From CALMEC01 sp031372145 (GTDB lineage Bacteria; Actinomycetota; Thermoleophilia; Miltoncostaeales; Miltoncostaeaceae), in assembly GCA_031372145.1 (NCBI GenBank), contig JANMKR010000132.1:1-38376 (forward strand): a DNA stretch of 38,376 nt, in the 5' to 3' direction. Under the pieces are notes generated by a model. It saw only the letters and a list, made by a program, of their open reading frames with translations, searched no databases and was not told the origin of the DNA. Position numbers and translations under genes: made by a program. This document shows, piece after piece, positions 23,247-33,434 of the stretch (position 1 is its first letter; every line of letters begins with the position of its first letter).

Positions 23247-23900
23247 TTACGACCGGTCGTCGCGGTCCTCGTCGTCATCCTCGTCGAAGTCGTCCTGGTC
23301 CTCATCCGCGTGGGTGGCGAGGTTCTCCTGGGCCGACTCGATCAGGCTGTACGACTCCTCGAGATTGGCGGCTCCGAGCAACAGGCGGCAGAGACTGCGC
23401 GCGTCACGGGCGGCCAGATGGTCGACGGCACCCTCCTCCACCCAGAACGGCGCACTCTCCAAGTCCTGGCGCAACAACTCGACGGCCTGGTGGCCACAGT
23501 CGAGCGTGTACGTGGCGATTGCGTACCGACTGTGGGACGGAATGCCTTCGGTCTCCCACGGCACGAGTGGTCCGGAACGGATGCCCCCCGGTTCGATGAC
23601 CTCGGCGGCCAGCTCGATGTCGCGCCAGGTCAGGTCGACGGGCACGCGCAAATCGAACAGCAGCGCCTCGGCCTCCTCGCCACGTGTGGTCGCGCTCGCG
23701 AGCACCGCCGCCACCCAGTGTGCCTCGGCGAACGACAGGCCGGTGAACAGTTCGCCCTCGTCGGCCTGCGGATACAGCTGCGACTCCTGCTTGGTCGTGA
23801 TGCCAACGGCGTATTCCTCGGGACCCACACCGCCTGCCTCGGTCTTGGCGAGCACGCGCACGGACGCCGTCGCGTCGTCCTTGAGCGGACGCCGCCACAC
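23247..23900 (-). CDS. Hypothetical protein with acidic C-terminal tail
   Basis: I do not recognise this 217-residue soluble protein. The body contains EEYAVGITTKQES, a long helical stretch (SFAEAHWVAAVLASATTRGEEAEALLFDL) and TLDCGHQAVELLRQDLESAPFWVEEG. The last 25 residues are almost all Asp/Glu (DEDQDDFDEDDDEDRDD). It starts with GTG 23 bases after hrcA; the in-frame sequence before it (DDRFEILEV) looks coding but has no start codon before the hrcA end. Codon use matches the neighbours. It is on the hrcA strand and converges on the island. Confidence 0.7.
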   Translation of the reverse strand: MWRRPLKDDATASVRVLAKTEAGGVGPEEYAVGITTKQESQLYPQADEGELFTGLSFAEAHWVAAVLASATTRGEEAEALLFDLRVPVDLTWRDIELAAEVIEPGGIRSGPLVPWETEGIPSHSRYAIATYTLDCGHQAVELLRQDLESAPFWVEEGAVDHLAARDARSLCRLLLGAANLEESYSLIESAQENLATHADEDQDDFDEDDDEDRDDRS

Positions 23901-23923
23901 CTCGAGGATCTCGAACCGATCGT

Positions 23924-24967
23924 CTATTCGTACACCTCTTCCACGTAGGCCGACAACGCATGCGCGGCTTCGCGCACCGTAGCGATCGCCAGACGGTAGT
24001 CCATCCGCGTCGGTCCGATGACCGAGACAGTACCCAGGTTGCGACGGACGGTGCCGTAATTGGCCGCGACGAGCGACACACCGCGCAACGAGGTGTCCGG
24101 AAGTTCGGCGCCGATCCGCAAATACACCTCGTTGGCAGCGAGCGCGCCGCGCACCAGGTCGAGGAGCGGGAATCGCTCCTCAAGGGCATGCATCAACGAG
24201 CCGATCTCAACCAGGTCTTGGCTGCGGTTCTCTTCGAGAAACCGTGCCTGGCCGCCCACGACGAGCGCTCCCTGGCTCTCCTCGTCCTCGAGTTCGGTCA
24301 GCGCGGTTCCGATGACCTCGACGAACGTCTGCTCGCGGTTGCCCAGCGACGGGTCGGCCAGCCGCGAGCCGATGATCCGGGCCCCGACGGGGAGGCCGGT
24401 CACCCGTTCGTTGAGGAAGTCCGACGCCCAGTCGGCCAGCTGCGGATCGACGGGTTGATCGAACGCGAACATGCGCTTGGTCACGGCGCCCGTCGACGTA
24501 ATCGCCACAACCATCACGAGCTGCGGTTGCAGGATCAGCACCTCGACGCGCCGCACGGTCGTCGACTGGGCCGGGGGGGCCGTCACCACACCCAGCATGT
24601 GCGTCACCTGCGACATCGCGTCGGCCACGCGACGCATGGCTGCGTCGACCTCCTTGCGCACCTCGCCCACCACAAGCGCATTTGCGACCTCGCGCGGCGC
24701 AGGCAACCGATCGTCCGGACGCAGGTGGTCGACGTAGTAGCGATACCCGGCGTCCGTCGGGACCCGGCCCGCCGAGGTGTGCGGGTGGTTCAGCAGTCCC
24801 AGCTGCTCCAGGCGCGCCAGCTCTGACCGCACCGTCGACGAGGCGAAGTCCATACCCAGCTGGCCGGCGATGTTCTTGCTGCCGACCGGCACGCCGCTCG
24901 AGATATGGCGCTCGACGACCATCCGCAGAATCGCTTCCTGCCGTGGGGAGAGACGGATATCGCTCAT
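23924..24967 (-). CDS. hrcA: Heat-inducible transcription repressor HrcA
   Basis: HrcA binds CIRCE operators and represses chaperone genes; its folding is checked by GroEL. The 347-residue protein has the N-terminal winged helix (LSPRQEAILRMVVERHISSGVPVGSK, then TVRSELARLEQLGLL), the SAGRVPTDAGYRYYVD signature, and the C-terminal VIGPTRMDYRLAIATV segment. Its ATG overlaps the hemW stop (ATGA). I found no CIRCE inverted repeat in this window, so its targets are probably elsewhere. Confidence 0.95.
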   Translation of the reverse strand: MSDIRLSPRQEAILRMVVERHISSGVPVGSKNIAGQLGMDFASSTVRSELARLEQLGLLNHPHTSAGRVPTDAGYRYYVDHLRPDDRLPAPREVANALVVGEVRKEVDAAMRRVADAMSQVTHMLGVVTAPPAQSTTVRRVEVLILQPQLVMVVAITSTGAVTKRMFAFDQPVDPQLADWASDFLNERVTGLPVGARIIGSRLADPSLGNREQTFVEVIGTALTELEDEESQGALVVGGQARFLEENRSQDLVEIGSLMHALEERFPLLDLVRGALAANEVYLRIGAELPDTSLRGVSLVAANYGTVRRNLGTVSVIGPTRMDYRLAIATVREAAHALSAYVEEVYE

Positions 24968-26060
24968 GCGCTGTATTCCATCAGCTCACACAGGATGGCA
25001 TTCTGAACAAACCGCCCATCACGCGAGAGCCGCAGCTCCTCGGCGTCGTAGCTGATCAGCCCCAGACCGGCAAGGTGTTCGAGGGCGTCGGGATGGTCCG
25101 GAGGACCAGCCTCATCCATGCGAAACGGTCGGCCCAACCGGAGTCCCAGCATCCACCGTTCACGCCGTCTCGTGTCGGCATCCAGGAACTCTGTCGTTCG
25201 TCGCGGTGTCTCCCCGCCACCCGCCCGAGCGATGTAGCCGGCGAGGTCCGGGGCGTTACGCCACCTCGTCGCCTCCATCGTCGAGACGGCACCGATGCCC
25301 ACGCCCACGTAGTCCGCGGCTTCCCAGTACGCAAGGCTGTGGCGGCACTCGTGTCCGATCCGAGCGAAGTTGGCCGTTTCGTACCAGCGGTAGCCCGCGT
25401 CCTCCAGCCGCTCGACCACGAGCCGGTAGGCCTCCTCGGAGAAGTCTTGGTCGACGATCGCGCCCTGGCGCGCGAGCGTGCTGCCGGGCTTGACCTCGAG
25501 TTCGTACCACGAGATGTGGTCGGCGCCGAGCGCGATCGCCTCGTCGATGTCGGCATGCAGCATCGCCAGGTCTTGCCCGGGTACGGCGAAGAGCAGATCG
25601 ATGCTGACGCTCTCGAACCCGGCCGTCCGGGCAGCATGGAACGCCGCCCGTACCTGTGTCGGCGTCGCGCGACGATCAAGCGCGTCAAGGAGGTGCGGCT
25701 GGAACGATTGGGCGCCGAGTGAGACGCGCGTGATCCCGGCGTTTCGCAGCGCCAGGAATGCATCCAGATCCACGGTCTCAGGGTTCGCCTCGATCGTGAC
25801 CTCTGCATCGCCCGCCAGATGCGGACGGATTGCCTCCATCAGCTGCGCCAGGCGGTGCGGCCGCATCAACGTCGGCGTGCCGCCCCCCAGGTAGACGGTG
25901 TCGAGCGCACCGATCCGGTCGCGCTCAGCGGCGAATTCGACGAGCAACGCGTCCAGGTAGTCGTCACGACGATCGAGCGCATCGACCTCGACGACGAACG
26001 CGCAGTAGCCGCAGCGACTGGCGCAGAACGGCAGATGCACGTAGAGGTGACGGACGCCCA

Positions 26061-26064
<4 letters not shown>
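24964..26064 (-). CDS. hemW: HemW-like radical SAM protein (heme chaperone)
   Basis: A radical-SAM protein of the oxygen-independent coproporphyrinogen oxidase-like group, now regarded as a heme chaperone. The 366-residue product has the cluster motif CxxxCxxC at C14, C18 and C21 (CASRCGYCAF), LGGGTPTLM, EANPETVD, and a C-terminal HemW-type domain. The motif lacks the fourth cysteine that marks true HemN. It starts ATGATG at 26064/26061, overlapping the lepA stop. The lepA-hemW-hrcA order is widespread. Confidence 0.93.
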
Positions 26065-27875
<1,811 letters not shown>

Positions 27876-27887
27876 AGCCGACCAAGA

Positions 27888-28045
27888 GTCCTGAGTTCGG
27901 GGTTCATTGATGGTTTTGCGTGCGAATACCGAGCAGGGGGAGGAGGAGCGAGCGCCGTGTATCCGAGAGATACACAAGCGAGCGGACGACGATGCCATGC
28001 GACGGTATGCAGCCGCAAAACCGCAAGGAACCCCGAACTCAGGAC
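27888..28045. repeat. 158-bp inverted-repeat element with central hairpin
   Basis: Outer arms GTCCTGAGTTCGGGGTTC (27888-27905) and its exact complement (28028-28045) are 18-bp perfect inverted repeats. Further matches follow inward (GGTTTTGCG, then ATACCG, on both arms). In the exact centre, GTGTATC (27957-27963) and GATACAC (27969-27975) flank a CGAGA loop. The whole element can fold as one long hairpin. It resembles a miniature inverted-repeat transposable element or a large REP/RNA element. No clear target-site duplication is seen and no second copy was found in the window. Confidence 0.8.
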
Positions 28046-28131
28046 ACTAGCGTAGCGGGCTCGCCGGTCATCCCCGCCCCTGGCACCGGTCGTACGGGCG
28101 TCGACGCAGGCAGGCCGCGACGCTGACGCTG

Positions 28132-28158
28132 CAGGCCGGCCAGCCGAGCTTCGGCCGG
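28132..28158 (-). terminator. Possible hairpin after murJ
   Basis: Two GGCCGGCC palindromes separated by about 11 bases with CCGA/TCGG arms lie just downstream of the murJ stop. They could form a GC-rich hairpin before the repeat element. No T run. Weak support. Confidence 0.3.
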
Positions 28159-28171
28159 CCAGCGGCGGGCA

Positions 28172-29740
28172 TCACGACCGGAGGGAGCGCAGCGTCCGGC
28201 TCATCTGACGGAGCTCCGGGAGGCCCACCCCGCGTGCCGCCGACAGGTATGCGAGTACGGCGGCGACCATCGCAGCGCCCACGCTGACCAGCTGCGCCGG
28301 GAGCGAGCGGCCGAGGGCACCGTCCAGCGCGTGCCAGGCGCCGAACGCCAGCGCCCCCAACCACACCGACGCGACCGCGGTGCGGACGAACCCGTCGGTC
28401 ATCCATCGCACGTTCAACCCGCCGAGTTCGCGGCGCAACAACACCCCCATCGCGACGAACCCCGCGAAGCTGGCGATCGACGTCGCCAGGGCGATGCCCC
28501 CGACGCCCATCGGTTTGTAGAGCGCGAAGTCCAGGATCGCGTTGACGGCGAGCGTCCCGAGCGAGACCTTGGTCGGAATCCAGGTCTTCTTGAGGGCGAA
28601 GAACGAGCGTATGAACAGCAGGCTGCCGCCGTTGAACACCAGCCCGATCGTGAAGTACAGCAATGCGCTGCTGGTGAGTTCCGTCGCGGTCTCATTGAAG
28701 CTGCGGTGCTCGAACACCAGCCGGGTGACCGGCACCGCAAGGAGCGCCAGGAACACCGTGGCCGGAATCAGCAGGAAGAAGATCTGCCGGGTCCCGTCGG
28801 TCACTGCCTGGCGCATGCCCGGAATGTCCCCACGTGCGGCCATCCGTGAGATCAACGGGAACAACACCGTCGACACCGCGACGCTGAAGATGCCTTGCGG
28901 AAGGATGTAGAGGCGAAATGCCGCGTCAATTGCCCGGATGGCCCCCTCGCCCGGGATCTTGTCTGCGACATAGCTGTTGATGACGAGGGTGAAGTTGATC
29001 AGTCCCAGCCCGATGGTCACCGGGACCATCAGCCCGAGCACCCGCCGGACGTGCGGATTGCCGCGTCCCAGTGAGATCTTGAACGGGCCTTTGCCACGGA
29101 GTCCAGGCAACAGGTACACGAGCTGCACCGCGGTCCCAGCCAGGATCCCGATGCCGTAGACGTAGATCTTGGCGTCGCCATCGACCATCGGGGCGCCGAT
29201 CAGCAGGGCCGCGATGATGACCCCGTTCCACAGCACCGGGACGAACGCACTCGACGCGAACTCGCCGTTGGCCTGGAGGATCCCCATGACGAGCCCGGTC
29301 AGCCCCAGCATCACGACGATCGGGAACATGATCTGCGAGAGGTGGACCAGCAGGTGTGTGGAGCTGTCGGGCAGGTTCGGTGCGAAGAGCGGCATGACCC
29401 ACGGAGCCGTGACGACGGCGACCAGCGTGATGAGCCCGAGCACCAACGAGATCAACCCGACGAAGGCACCCGCCAGCTGCGCCGCTTCCTTTCGTCGCCC
29501 CTGTTCGTCGAGCTCGGTGAACGTCGGCACGAACGCCGCCGACAGCGCCGCATCGGCCACGAGGCTGCGCAGCAGGTTGGGAACCTGAAACGCGATGACG
29601 AATGCGTCGATCGCAGGTCCGACGCCGTAGAGCGCGGCCGCCGCGATCTCGCGGACGAGCCCTGCGACGCGGCTGACCGCGGTCCACATGGCGAAGATGG
29701 CGGTCGAGCGGCCGGCGCTCTTTGCCGCGGCGACGGGCAC
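28172..29740 (-). CDS. murJ: Lipid II flippase MurJ (MviN)
   Basis: MurJ moves lipid II across the membrane for peptidoglycan synthesis. From GTG at 29740 the protein is 522 residues with about 14 membrane helices. It shows the MVF opening (AMWTAVSRVAGLVREIAAAALYGVGPAIDAFVIAF), QVPNLLRSLVADAALSAAFVPTF, and SRMAARGDIPGMRQAVTDG. A CTG at 29767 has a GGGGAG before it and would add 9 residues. No C-terminal kinase-like extension as in mycobacterial MviN is present. It lies upstream of lepA on the same strand, separated by the 158-bp repeat element. Confidence 0.92.
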   Translation of the reverse strand: MPVAAAKSAGRSTAIFAMWTAVSRVAGLVREIAAAALYGVGPAIDAFVIAFQVPNLLRSLVADAALSAAFVPTFTELDEQGRRKEAAQLAGAFVGLISLVLGLITLVAVVTAPWVMPLFAPNLPDSSTHLLVHLSQIMFPIVVMLGLTGLVMGILQANGEFASSAFVPVLWNGVIIAALLIGAPMVDGDAKIYVYGIGILAGTAVQLVYLLPGLRGKGPFKISLGRGNPHVRRVLGLMVPVTIGLGLINFTLVINSYVADKIPGEGAIRAIDAAFRLYILPQGIFSVAVSTVLFPLISRMAARGDIPGMRQAVTDGTRQIFFLLIPATVFLALLAVPVTRLVFEHRSFNETATELTSSALLYFTIGLVFNGGSLLFIRSFFALKKTWIPTKVSLGTLAVNAILDFALYKPMGVGGIALATSIASFAGFVAMGVLLRRELGGLNVRWMTDGFVRTAVASVWLGALAFGAWHALDGALGRSLPAQLVSVGAAMVAAVLAYLSAARGVGLPELRQMSRTLRSLRS

Positions 29741-29851
29741 CTCAACGGTGGTGTCGACCTCCGTCAGTGGGGACTCCCCGGCGCCGGATGGCGCTGGCGG
29801 CGCGCACCGGTACCACCGCGATCGTGCCGCGGCGTTTCGACAACTGCGCGA

Positions 29852-29877
29852 TTGACCTCCCACATGGTGTGTAAGAT
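29852..29877 (+). promoter_or_regulatory. Candidate rpsT promoter
   Basis: TTGACC (29852-29857) and TAAGAT (29872-29877) lie 14 bases apart, about 36 bases before the rpsT start. Both hexamers fit vegetative promoters, but the spacing is short, so one of them may not be used. Confidence 0.35.
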
Positions 29878-29913
29878 ACGCGGTCGCTCGGAACATCCTG
29901 GAAGGACATCGGT

Positions 29914-30171
29914 TTGGCCAACATCAAGCAGCAGAAGAAGCGGATCCTTCGCAGCGAGAAGCAGCGGGTCTCGAACATCCGCTATCGCTCGACGATCAAG
30001 ACCCTGTTCAAGGGGCTCGAAGCCGCTGAGGCTGACGACGAGGCCGCAACGCGGGCCCGCGACCTCGAGAAGCTGATCGACAAGGCCGCATCCAAGGGCG
30101 CGATCCACGTCAACAACGCCGCTCGCAAGAAGAGCCGCGTCGCCCGCATGCTCGCCGCCCGCGAGGCCTAG
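29914..30171 (+). CDS. rpsT: 30S ribosomal protein S20
   Basis: S20 binds 16S rRNA in early 30S assembly. The 85-residue basic protein begins MANIKQQKKRILRSEKQR, includes RYRSTIKTLFKG, and ends NNAARKKSRVARMLAAREA, all typical. It uses a TTG start with a GGAAGGA ribosome-binding site eight bases upstream. The rare start codon in rpsT is a known feature linked with autoregulation in other bacteria; whether it applies here is inference. It is divergent from murJ. Confidence 0.97.
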   Translation: MANIKQQKKRILRSEKQRVSNIRYRSTIKTLFKGLEAAEADDEAATRARDLEKLIDKAASKGAIHVNNAARKKSRVARMLAAREA

Positions 30172-30297
30172 CGAGCGCTCCTTGTCGTTCTCGCGTTCGA
30201 TCGACACCGGACCGACGCAGACGCTCGAAGGAACGCGCAGCACAAGACCGCCCTGGCGGCCCATGTCCTCACGGCTCGGGTATACACATGCTACTGT

Positions 30298-30552
30298 ATG
30301 AGTATGTTTTCGCGCCGCATGCAGATCCTGATCGACGAGGAACGGTACGAGCGGCTGGCAGCGGAATCGCAACGGCGCAAGGTGTCGGTGGCCGAGGTCA
30401 TCCGCGAATCCATCGACATCGCCCTTCCACCTCGATGGTCGGATCGAATCACCGCCGGGGCAGCGATTCTCGATGCGGAACCGATGGAGGTCCCCGCCGA
30501 GGTCGCTGATCTCAAAGCGGAACTCGATGAGGTCCGTGGACGCCACGGGTGA
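30298..30552 (+). CDS. Antitoxin-like ribbon-helix-helix protein (VapB-like)
   Basis: An 84-residue protein with an N-terminal ribbon-helix-helix (MQILIDEERYERLAAESQRRKVSVAEVIRES), the DNA-binding fold of many VapB/CopG antitoxins, and a C-terminal tail that would bind the toxin (LKAELDEVRGRHG). Its stop overlaps the start of a PIN-domain gene (GTGA), the usual antitoxin-toxin layout. ATG codons at 30298 and 30304 are both in frame. The sequence just before the start (TATACACATGCTACTGTATG) is AT-rich and could hold the autoregulated promoter. Confidence 0.85.
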   Translation: MSMFSRRMQILIDEERYERLAAESQRRKVSVAEVIRESIDIALPPRWSDRITAGAAILDAEPMEVPAEVADLKAELDEVRGRHG

Positions 30553-30986
30553 TCGTGCTCGACACGACGGTGCTGGTGTACGCCGTCGGCGGTGACCACC
30601 CCCTCCGGGATCCTTGCAGGCAGATCGTGCGAGCGGTTCAGAGCGGAGTCGTGGTCGCGCGAACAACGATCGAGGTGATCCAGGAGTTTGCCCACGTGCG
30701 ATCTCGACGTCGCGGTCGCCGCGACGCATCGATCCTGGCTCACGAATATGGCAGCTTGCTTCAGCCGCTCATCGTGCTTGACGAACTCGACCTGCGACGC
30801 GGCCTCGAACTCTTCGAGGAGCATGACCAACTCGGCTCGTTCGACTGCGTGCTCGCTGCGGCCGTTGTCCGGCGCGGCGCCGGCGCCCTGGTATCGGCGG
30901 ATCGGGCGTACGACGGCGTCCCCGGCCTACGAGCCCTCGATCCCGCTGCGGATCTCACACGCATTCTTACGACCTCGGGCTCCTGA
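30549..30986 (+). CDS. PIN-domain ribonuclease toxin (VapC-like)
   Basis: A 145-residue PIN-domain protein. The acidic residues of a metal-dependent RNase are visible: D5 (VLDTTVLVYA), E42 (TTIEVIQEF), D99 (GSFDCVLAAA) and D118 (VSADRAYD). Together with the preceding ribbon-helix-helix gene it forms a VapBC-type toxin-antitoxin module; VapC enzymes typically cleave tRNA or rRNA. It starts with GTG overlapping the antitoxin stop. Target unknown. Confidence 0.88.
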   Translation: MIVLDTTVLVYAVGGDHPLRDPCRQIVRAVQSGVVVARTTIEVIQEFAHVRSRRRGRRDASILAHEYGSLLQPLIVLDELDLRRGLELFEEHDQLGSFDCVLAAAVVRRGAGALVSADRAYDGVPGLRALDPAADLTRILTTSGS

Positions 30987-31017
30987 GAGATCACGCCGGC
31001 TCGCGCTGAGCCTCCGG

Positions 31018-31437
31018 TCAGATCGCGCGCATCCGGTTGTTGCGCGGGTTGTGTTCGACTTCGGCCAGCCCCAGCGCCTCGAGGACCGGCGGCACATACA
31101 TCCCGAAGCGACCGCGAAGGCCCTTCTTGAGGCCGTACCAACCGCCGACCGGGTTGTCGGCGGATCTCCCCCATGCTTCGACCGTGCCAACCGTTGCCGG
31201 CTTCTGCTCGTCCGCTGAACCCAGCGACATCCAGTCGCCGTGCGCCACCAGCATGGCGTGCAGGTCCTCGATACAGCGCAGGTCGTAGCGCAACTGGGTC
31301 GTGCCGACCTGACAGACGAGCGCAGGTGGGTCCGCCCCGTCGTCCCGATGCATCGCGAACGCCGACGTGCCCGGAGGCGTCGTCAGGATCCACGGGTCGT
31401 CGGGAGTTCCGGATCCGGTGAACGGGGCTGACGGCAT
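31018..31437 (-). CDS. Conserved-type protein of unknown function
   Basis: A 139-residue soluble protein. The sequence has a PDDPWILTTPPGTSAFAMHRD opening, then YDLRCIEDLHAMLVAHGDWMSLGSADEQKP and WGRSADNPVGGWYGLKKGLRGRFGMYVPPVLEALGLAEVEHN. It reads like a conserved actinobacterial family of unknown function that I recall only generally. The ATG has a strong GGAGAGGAG upstream. It lies between the toxin gene and holA; no operon partner is evident. Confidence 0.8.
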   Translation of the reverse strand: MPSAPFTGSGTPDDPWILTTPPGTSAFAMHRDDGADPPALVCQVGTTQLRYDLRCIEDLHAMLVAHGDWMSLGSADEQKPATVGTVEAWGRSADNPVGGWYGLKKGLRGRFGMYVPPVLEALGLAEVEHNPRNNRMRAI

Positions 31438-31509
31438 GGCGAGGCTCCTCTCCGCGGGACTGCGTGACCGGTACGTTACGGTGCGCGGCGACCGTATCCG
31501 GGACGAGAT

Positions 31510-32529
31510 CTACGAGTGACGAACGAGGCCCAGCAGGTCGCGCGCGGCCAGCTCGAGCACAAAGCGCCGCCCATCGTCGCTCGAACGGCCGAGGTCACCG
31601 AATGCCGAGACGCGCAAGTCGAGCTCGAGCGTCGCCAGCCGTGAGACACAGCGCTCACCCGAGCCCTCGGCCACCGCACGGGAGTGTTCCAGGGCCTTCT
31701 GCGCCGGGTAGCCCTTGAGCCCTGTGGCCTCCCCGACCTTGTCGGGCGTCGCGCTGTCCCCGAGCGATTGCGCAACGGCGATGCCGCGAAAGTGCCGGCT
31801 CAGCGTCGAGTGGATGACTGCGGGATCAGTGGGTTTGTCCCCCACGCCCAATTCGTCGAGGAGATCAAAGACCTTGGCGCGATTGCCCGCGACGACGGCG
31901 TCGGCCAGTTCGTAGGCCTTCGCCTCGGGATTCTCGACGACGAGCGCGGCGACGAGTTCCTTGTCGATCGGTGCCCCTGCCGCGGCGGACGCGAGTTTGG
32001 CCGCCTCGTGACTCAACGACATCGCGTCCTCGCCGACGAGCCGTACGATCTCGCGAGCGACTGCCACGGGCAGCTTCGCGCCGTGACGGTGACACTCGGC
32101 AACCGTGTGGTCGACGAACCACTTGGTGCGCTCGGTGCGCTTGGCTTTTGGGTCCGGTCCGAAGGTCAAGACCTGACCGGCCCCCTCCACCGCGGCTTTG
32201 AGCTTGGGCGTCACCGCTCCCTCGCCGATCAGCGCAAGGCATGTCGCCGGGTTCGGGGCCGCCAGGTATTCGACGAGTGGCGTCGCATCATCGGCACGCC
32301 ACGCGTCGGCTCCGCGCACGATGACCAGCCTCGTCCCGCCGAACGACAGCGTCTCGCAGGCCGCAACGATCTCCGCGGCCGGGGTCTGCGCCGCGTCCGA
32401 GACCTCGGGAGGCATTCCGCCCTCGGACTGCACGCGCTGCTGCAACCGGTGCAGCGCGCGTTCCACCTTGCCCCGATCCTCACCCCAGATCGCGTAGACG
32501 GGGCCAAGGGGCTCGCGCGTCTTGCTCAT
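31510..32529 (-). CDS. holA: DNA polymerase III delta subunit
   Basis: HolA opens the sliding clamp within the clamp loader. The 339-residue protein starts with GPVYAIWGEDRGKVERALHRL, the N-terminal nucleotide-fold region without a working P-loop. It also has FGGTRLVIVRGADAW, LALIGEGAVTPKLKAAVEG, and the C-terminal helical part with LELAARDLLGL. It is near rpsT, comEC and comEA, as in many bacteria, though here the TetR/MMPL genes intervene before comEC. Confidence 0.92.
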   Translation of the reverse strand: MSKTREPLGPVYAIWGEDRGKVERALHRLQQRVQSEGGMPPEVSDAAQTPAAEIVAACETLSFGGTRLVIVRGADAWRADDATPLVEYLAAPNPATCLALIGEGAVTPKLKAAVEGAGQVLTFGPDPKAKRTERTKWFVDHTVAECHRHGAKLPVAVAREIVRLVGEDAMSLSHEAAKLASAAAGAPIDKELVAALVVENPEAKAYELADAVVAGNRAKVFDLLDELGVGDKPTDPAVIHSTLSRHFRGIAVAQSLGDSATPDKVGEATGLKGYPAQKALEHSRAVAEGSGERCVSRLATLELDLRVSAFGDLGRSSDDGRRFVLELAARDLLGLVRHS

Positions 32530-32668
32530 TCGGCCGCATCAACTCGGCTGGAGTCCGCTGACACGTCCAGGAGCCTACCCGCTCCCATACGCCGCCTCCG
32601 ACACGGCACTTGGGCGGCCTATGGCCCCGCTCTTCAGCGGGGCCAAACGTCTCCGGCGGCTGGAATTT

Positions 32669-32717
32669 CATACGCCGCATTCCAGCACAGCTCGTAGGGT
32701 CTCGAATGCGGCGTATG
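32669..32717. repeat. 14-bp inverted repeat upstream of the TetR gene
   Basis: CATACGCCGCATTC (32669-32682) and GAATGCGGCGTATG (32704-32717) are exact inverted repeats separated by 21 bases. They lie in the 231-base gap between the divergent holA and TetR genes, just before the TTGACA box. They could be a hairpin, a terminator for reverse transcription, or a second regulator's binding site. No homologue can be named. Confidence 0.6.
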
Positions 32718-32724
32718 GAGACCA

Positions 32725-32754
32725 TTGACAGACCGACCGGTCGGTTGGTAGCTT
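32725..32754 (+). promoter_or_regulatory. TetR gene promoter with embedded operator
   Basis: TTGACA (32725-32730) is a perfect -35 box. TAGCTT (32749-32754) is a plausible -10 at 18-base spacing, which puts the transcript start at the ATG (32761), i.e. leaderless. Between the boxes lies the perfect palindrome ACCGACCGGTCGGT (32732-32745). Its position would let a bound TetR protein block RNA polymerase, consistent with autorepression. Confidence 0.7.
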
Positions 32755-32760
32755 CGCGCC

Positions 32761-33390
32761 ATGACACCCCCGGCGACGACGACCACGGACCGCGGCGAGG
32801 CCACCCGGCAGCGCATTCTCGAGGTCGCGGCCACGTATTTCCTGGAGCGGGGGTTCGCCGGAACGTCGCTCAACGACGTCATCAAGGCATCAGGCCTGAC
32901 CAAAGGTGGGTTCTACTTTCACTTCGCGAGCAAGGCCGAACTCGCACTCGAAGCCCTCGACTCGGTCCGGTCGGGATGGCACGAGGCGATCCTGCAGGCC
33001 GCGGGATATCACCCGCGTGCGGTCGACCAGATCGTCGCGATCGTGCGGGCCGCCGCCTCGAGTAAGCACCACACCCCGTCCGGGACTGCGATTGGACGCC
33101 TCTGCGAAGAGATCGCGAACTTCCCGGGCATGGCCGAGCGGATGAAGCCGTTCGATGCGTGGTTCACGCTGATCACCGATCTGCTGCGCCGGGCGCAGGA
33201 GCAGGGCGATATGGATCCGGCCGTCGACGCCGCCGAGGCGGCGCACTTCGCCGTCTTGTCGTACCTGGGCTACGACCAGCTCGCCGACGTGTCGGGTGAT
33301 CCCGGATTGGTCGAGCACCTCGCAGAGCAGTACCTGCGGTTCACGTTTCGTGCCCTGGGGATCACTGCACCGGTCGCCGCATCTTCATGA
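32761..33390 (+). CDS. TetR-family transcriptional regulator
   Basis: A 209-residue TetR/AcrR-type regulator. The N-terminal helix-turn-helix is clear (ATRQRILEVAATYFLERGFAGTSLNDVIKASGLTKGGFYFHFASKAELALEAL, about 15-65); the C-terminal ligand domain is divergent. It is followed by the MMPL transporter gene, and both promoters share ACCGGTCGGTTG, so it likely represses itself and the transporter. Ligand unknown. Confidence 0.93.
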   Translation: MTPPATTTTDRGEATRQRILEVAATYFLERGFAGTSLNDVIKASGLTKGGFYFHFASKAELALEALDSVRSGWHEAILQAAGYHPRAVDQIVAIVRAAASSKHHTPSGTAIGRLCEEIANFPGMAERMKPFDAWFTLITDLLRRAQEQGDMDPAVDAAEAAHFAVLSYLGYDQLADVSGDPGLVEHLAEQYLRFTFRALGITAPVAASS

Positions 33391-33434
33391 ACGCCAACGT
33401 CCAGAACACTGCGTTTTTTTCTTTCGAAACCTAC

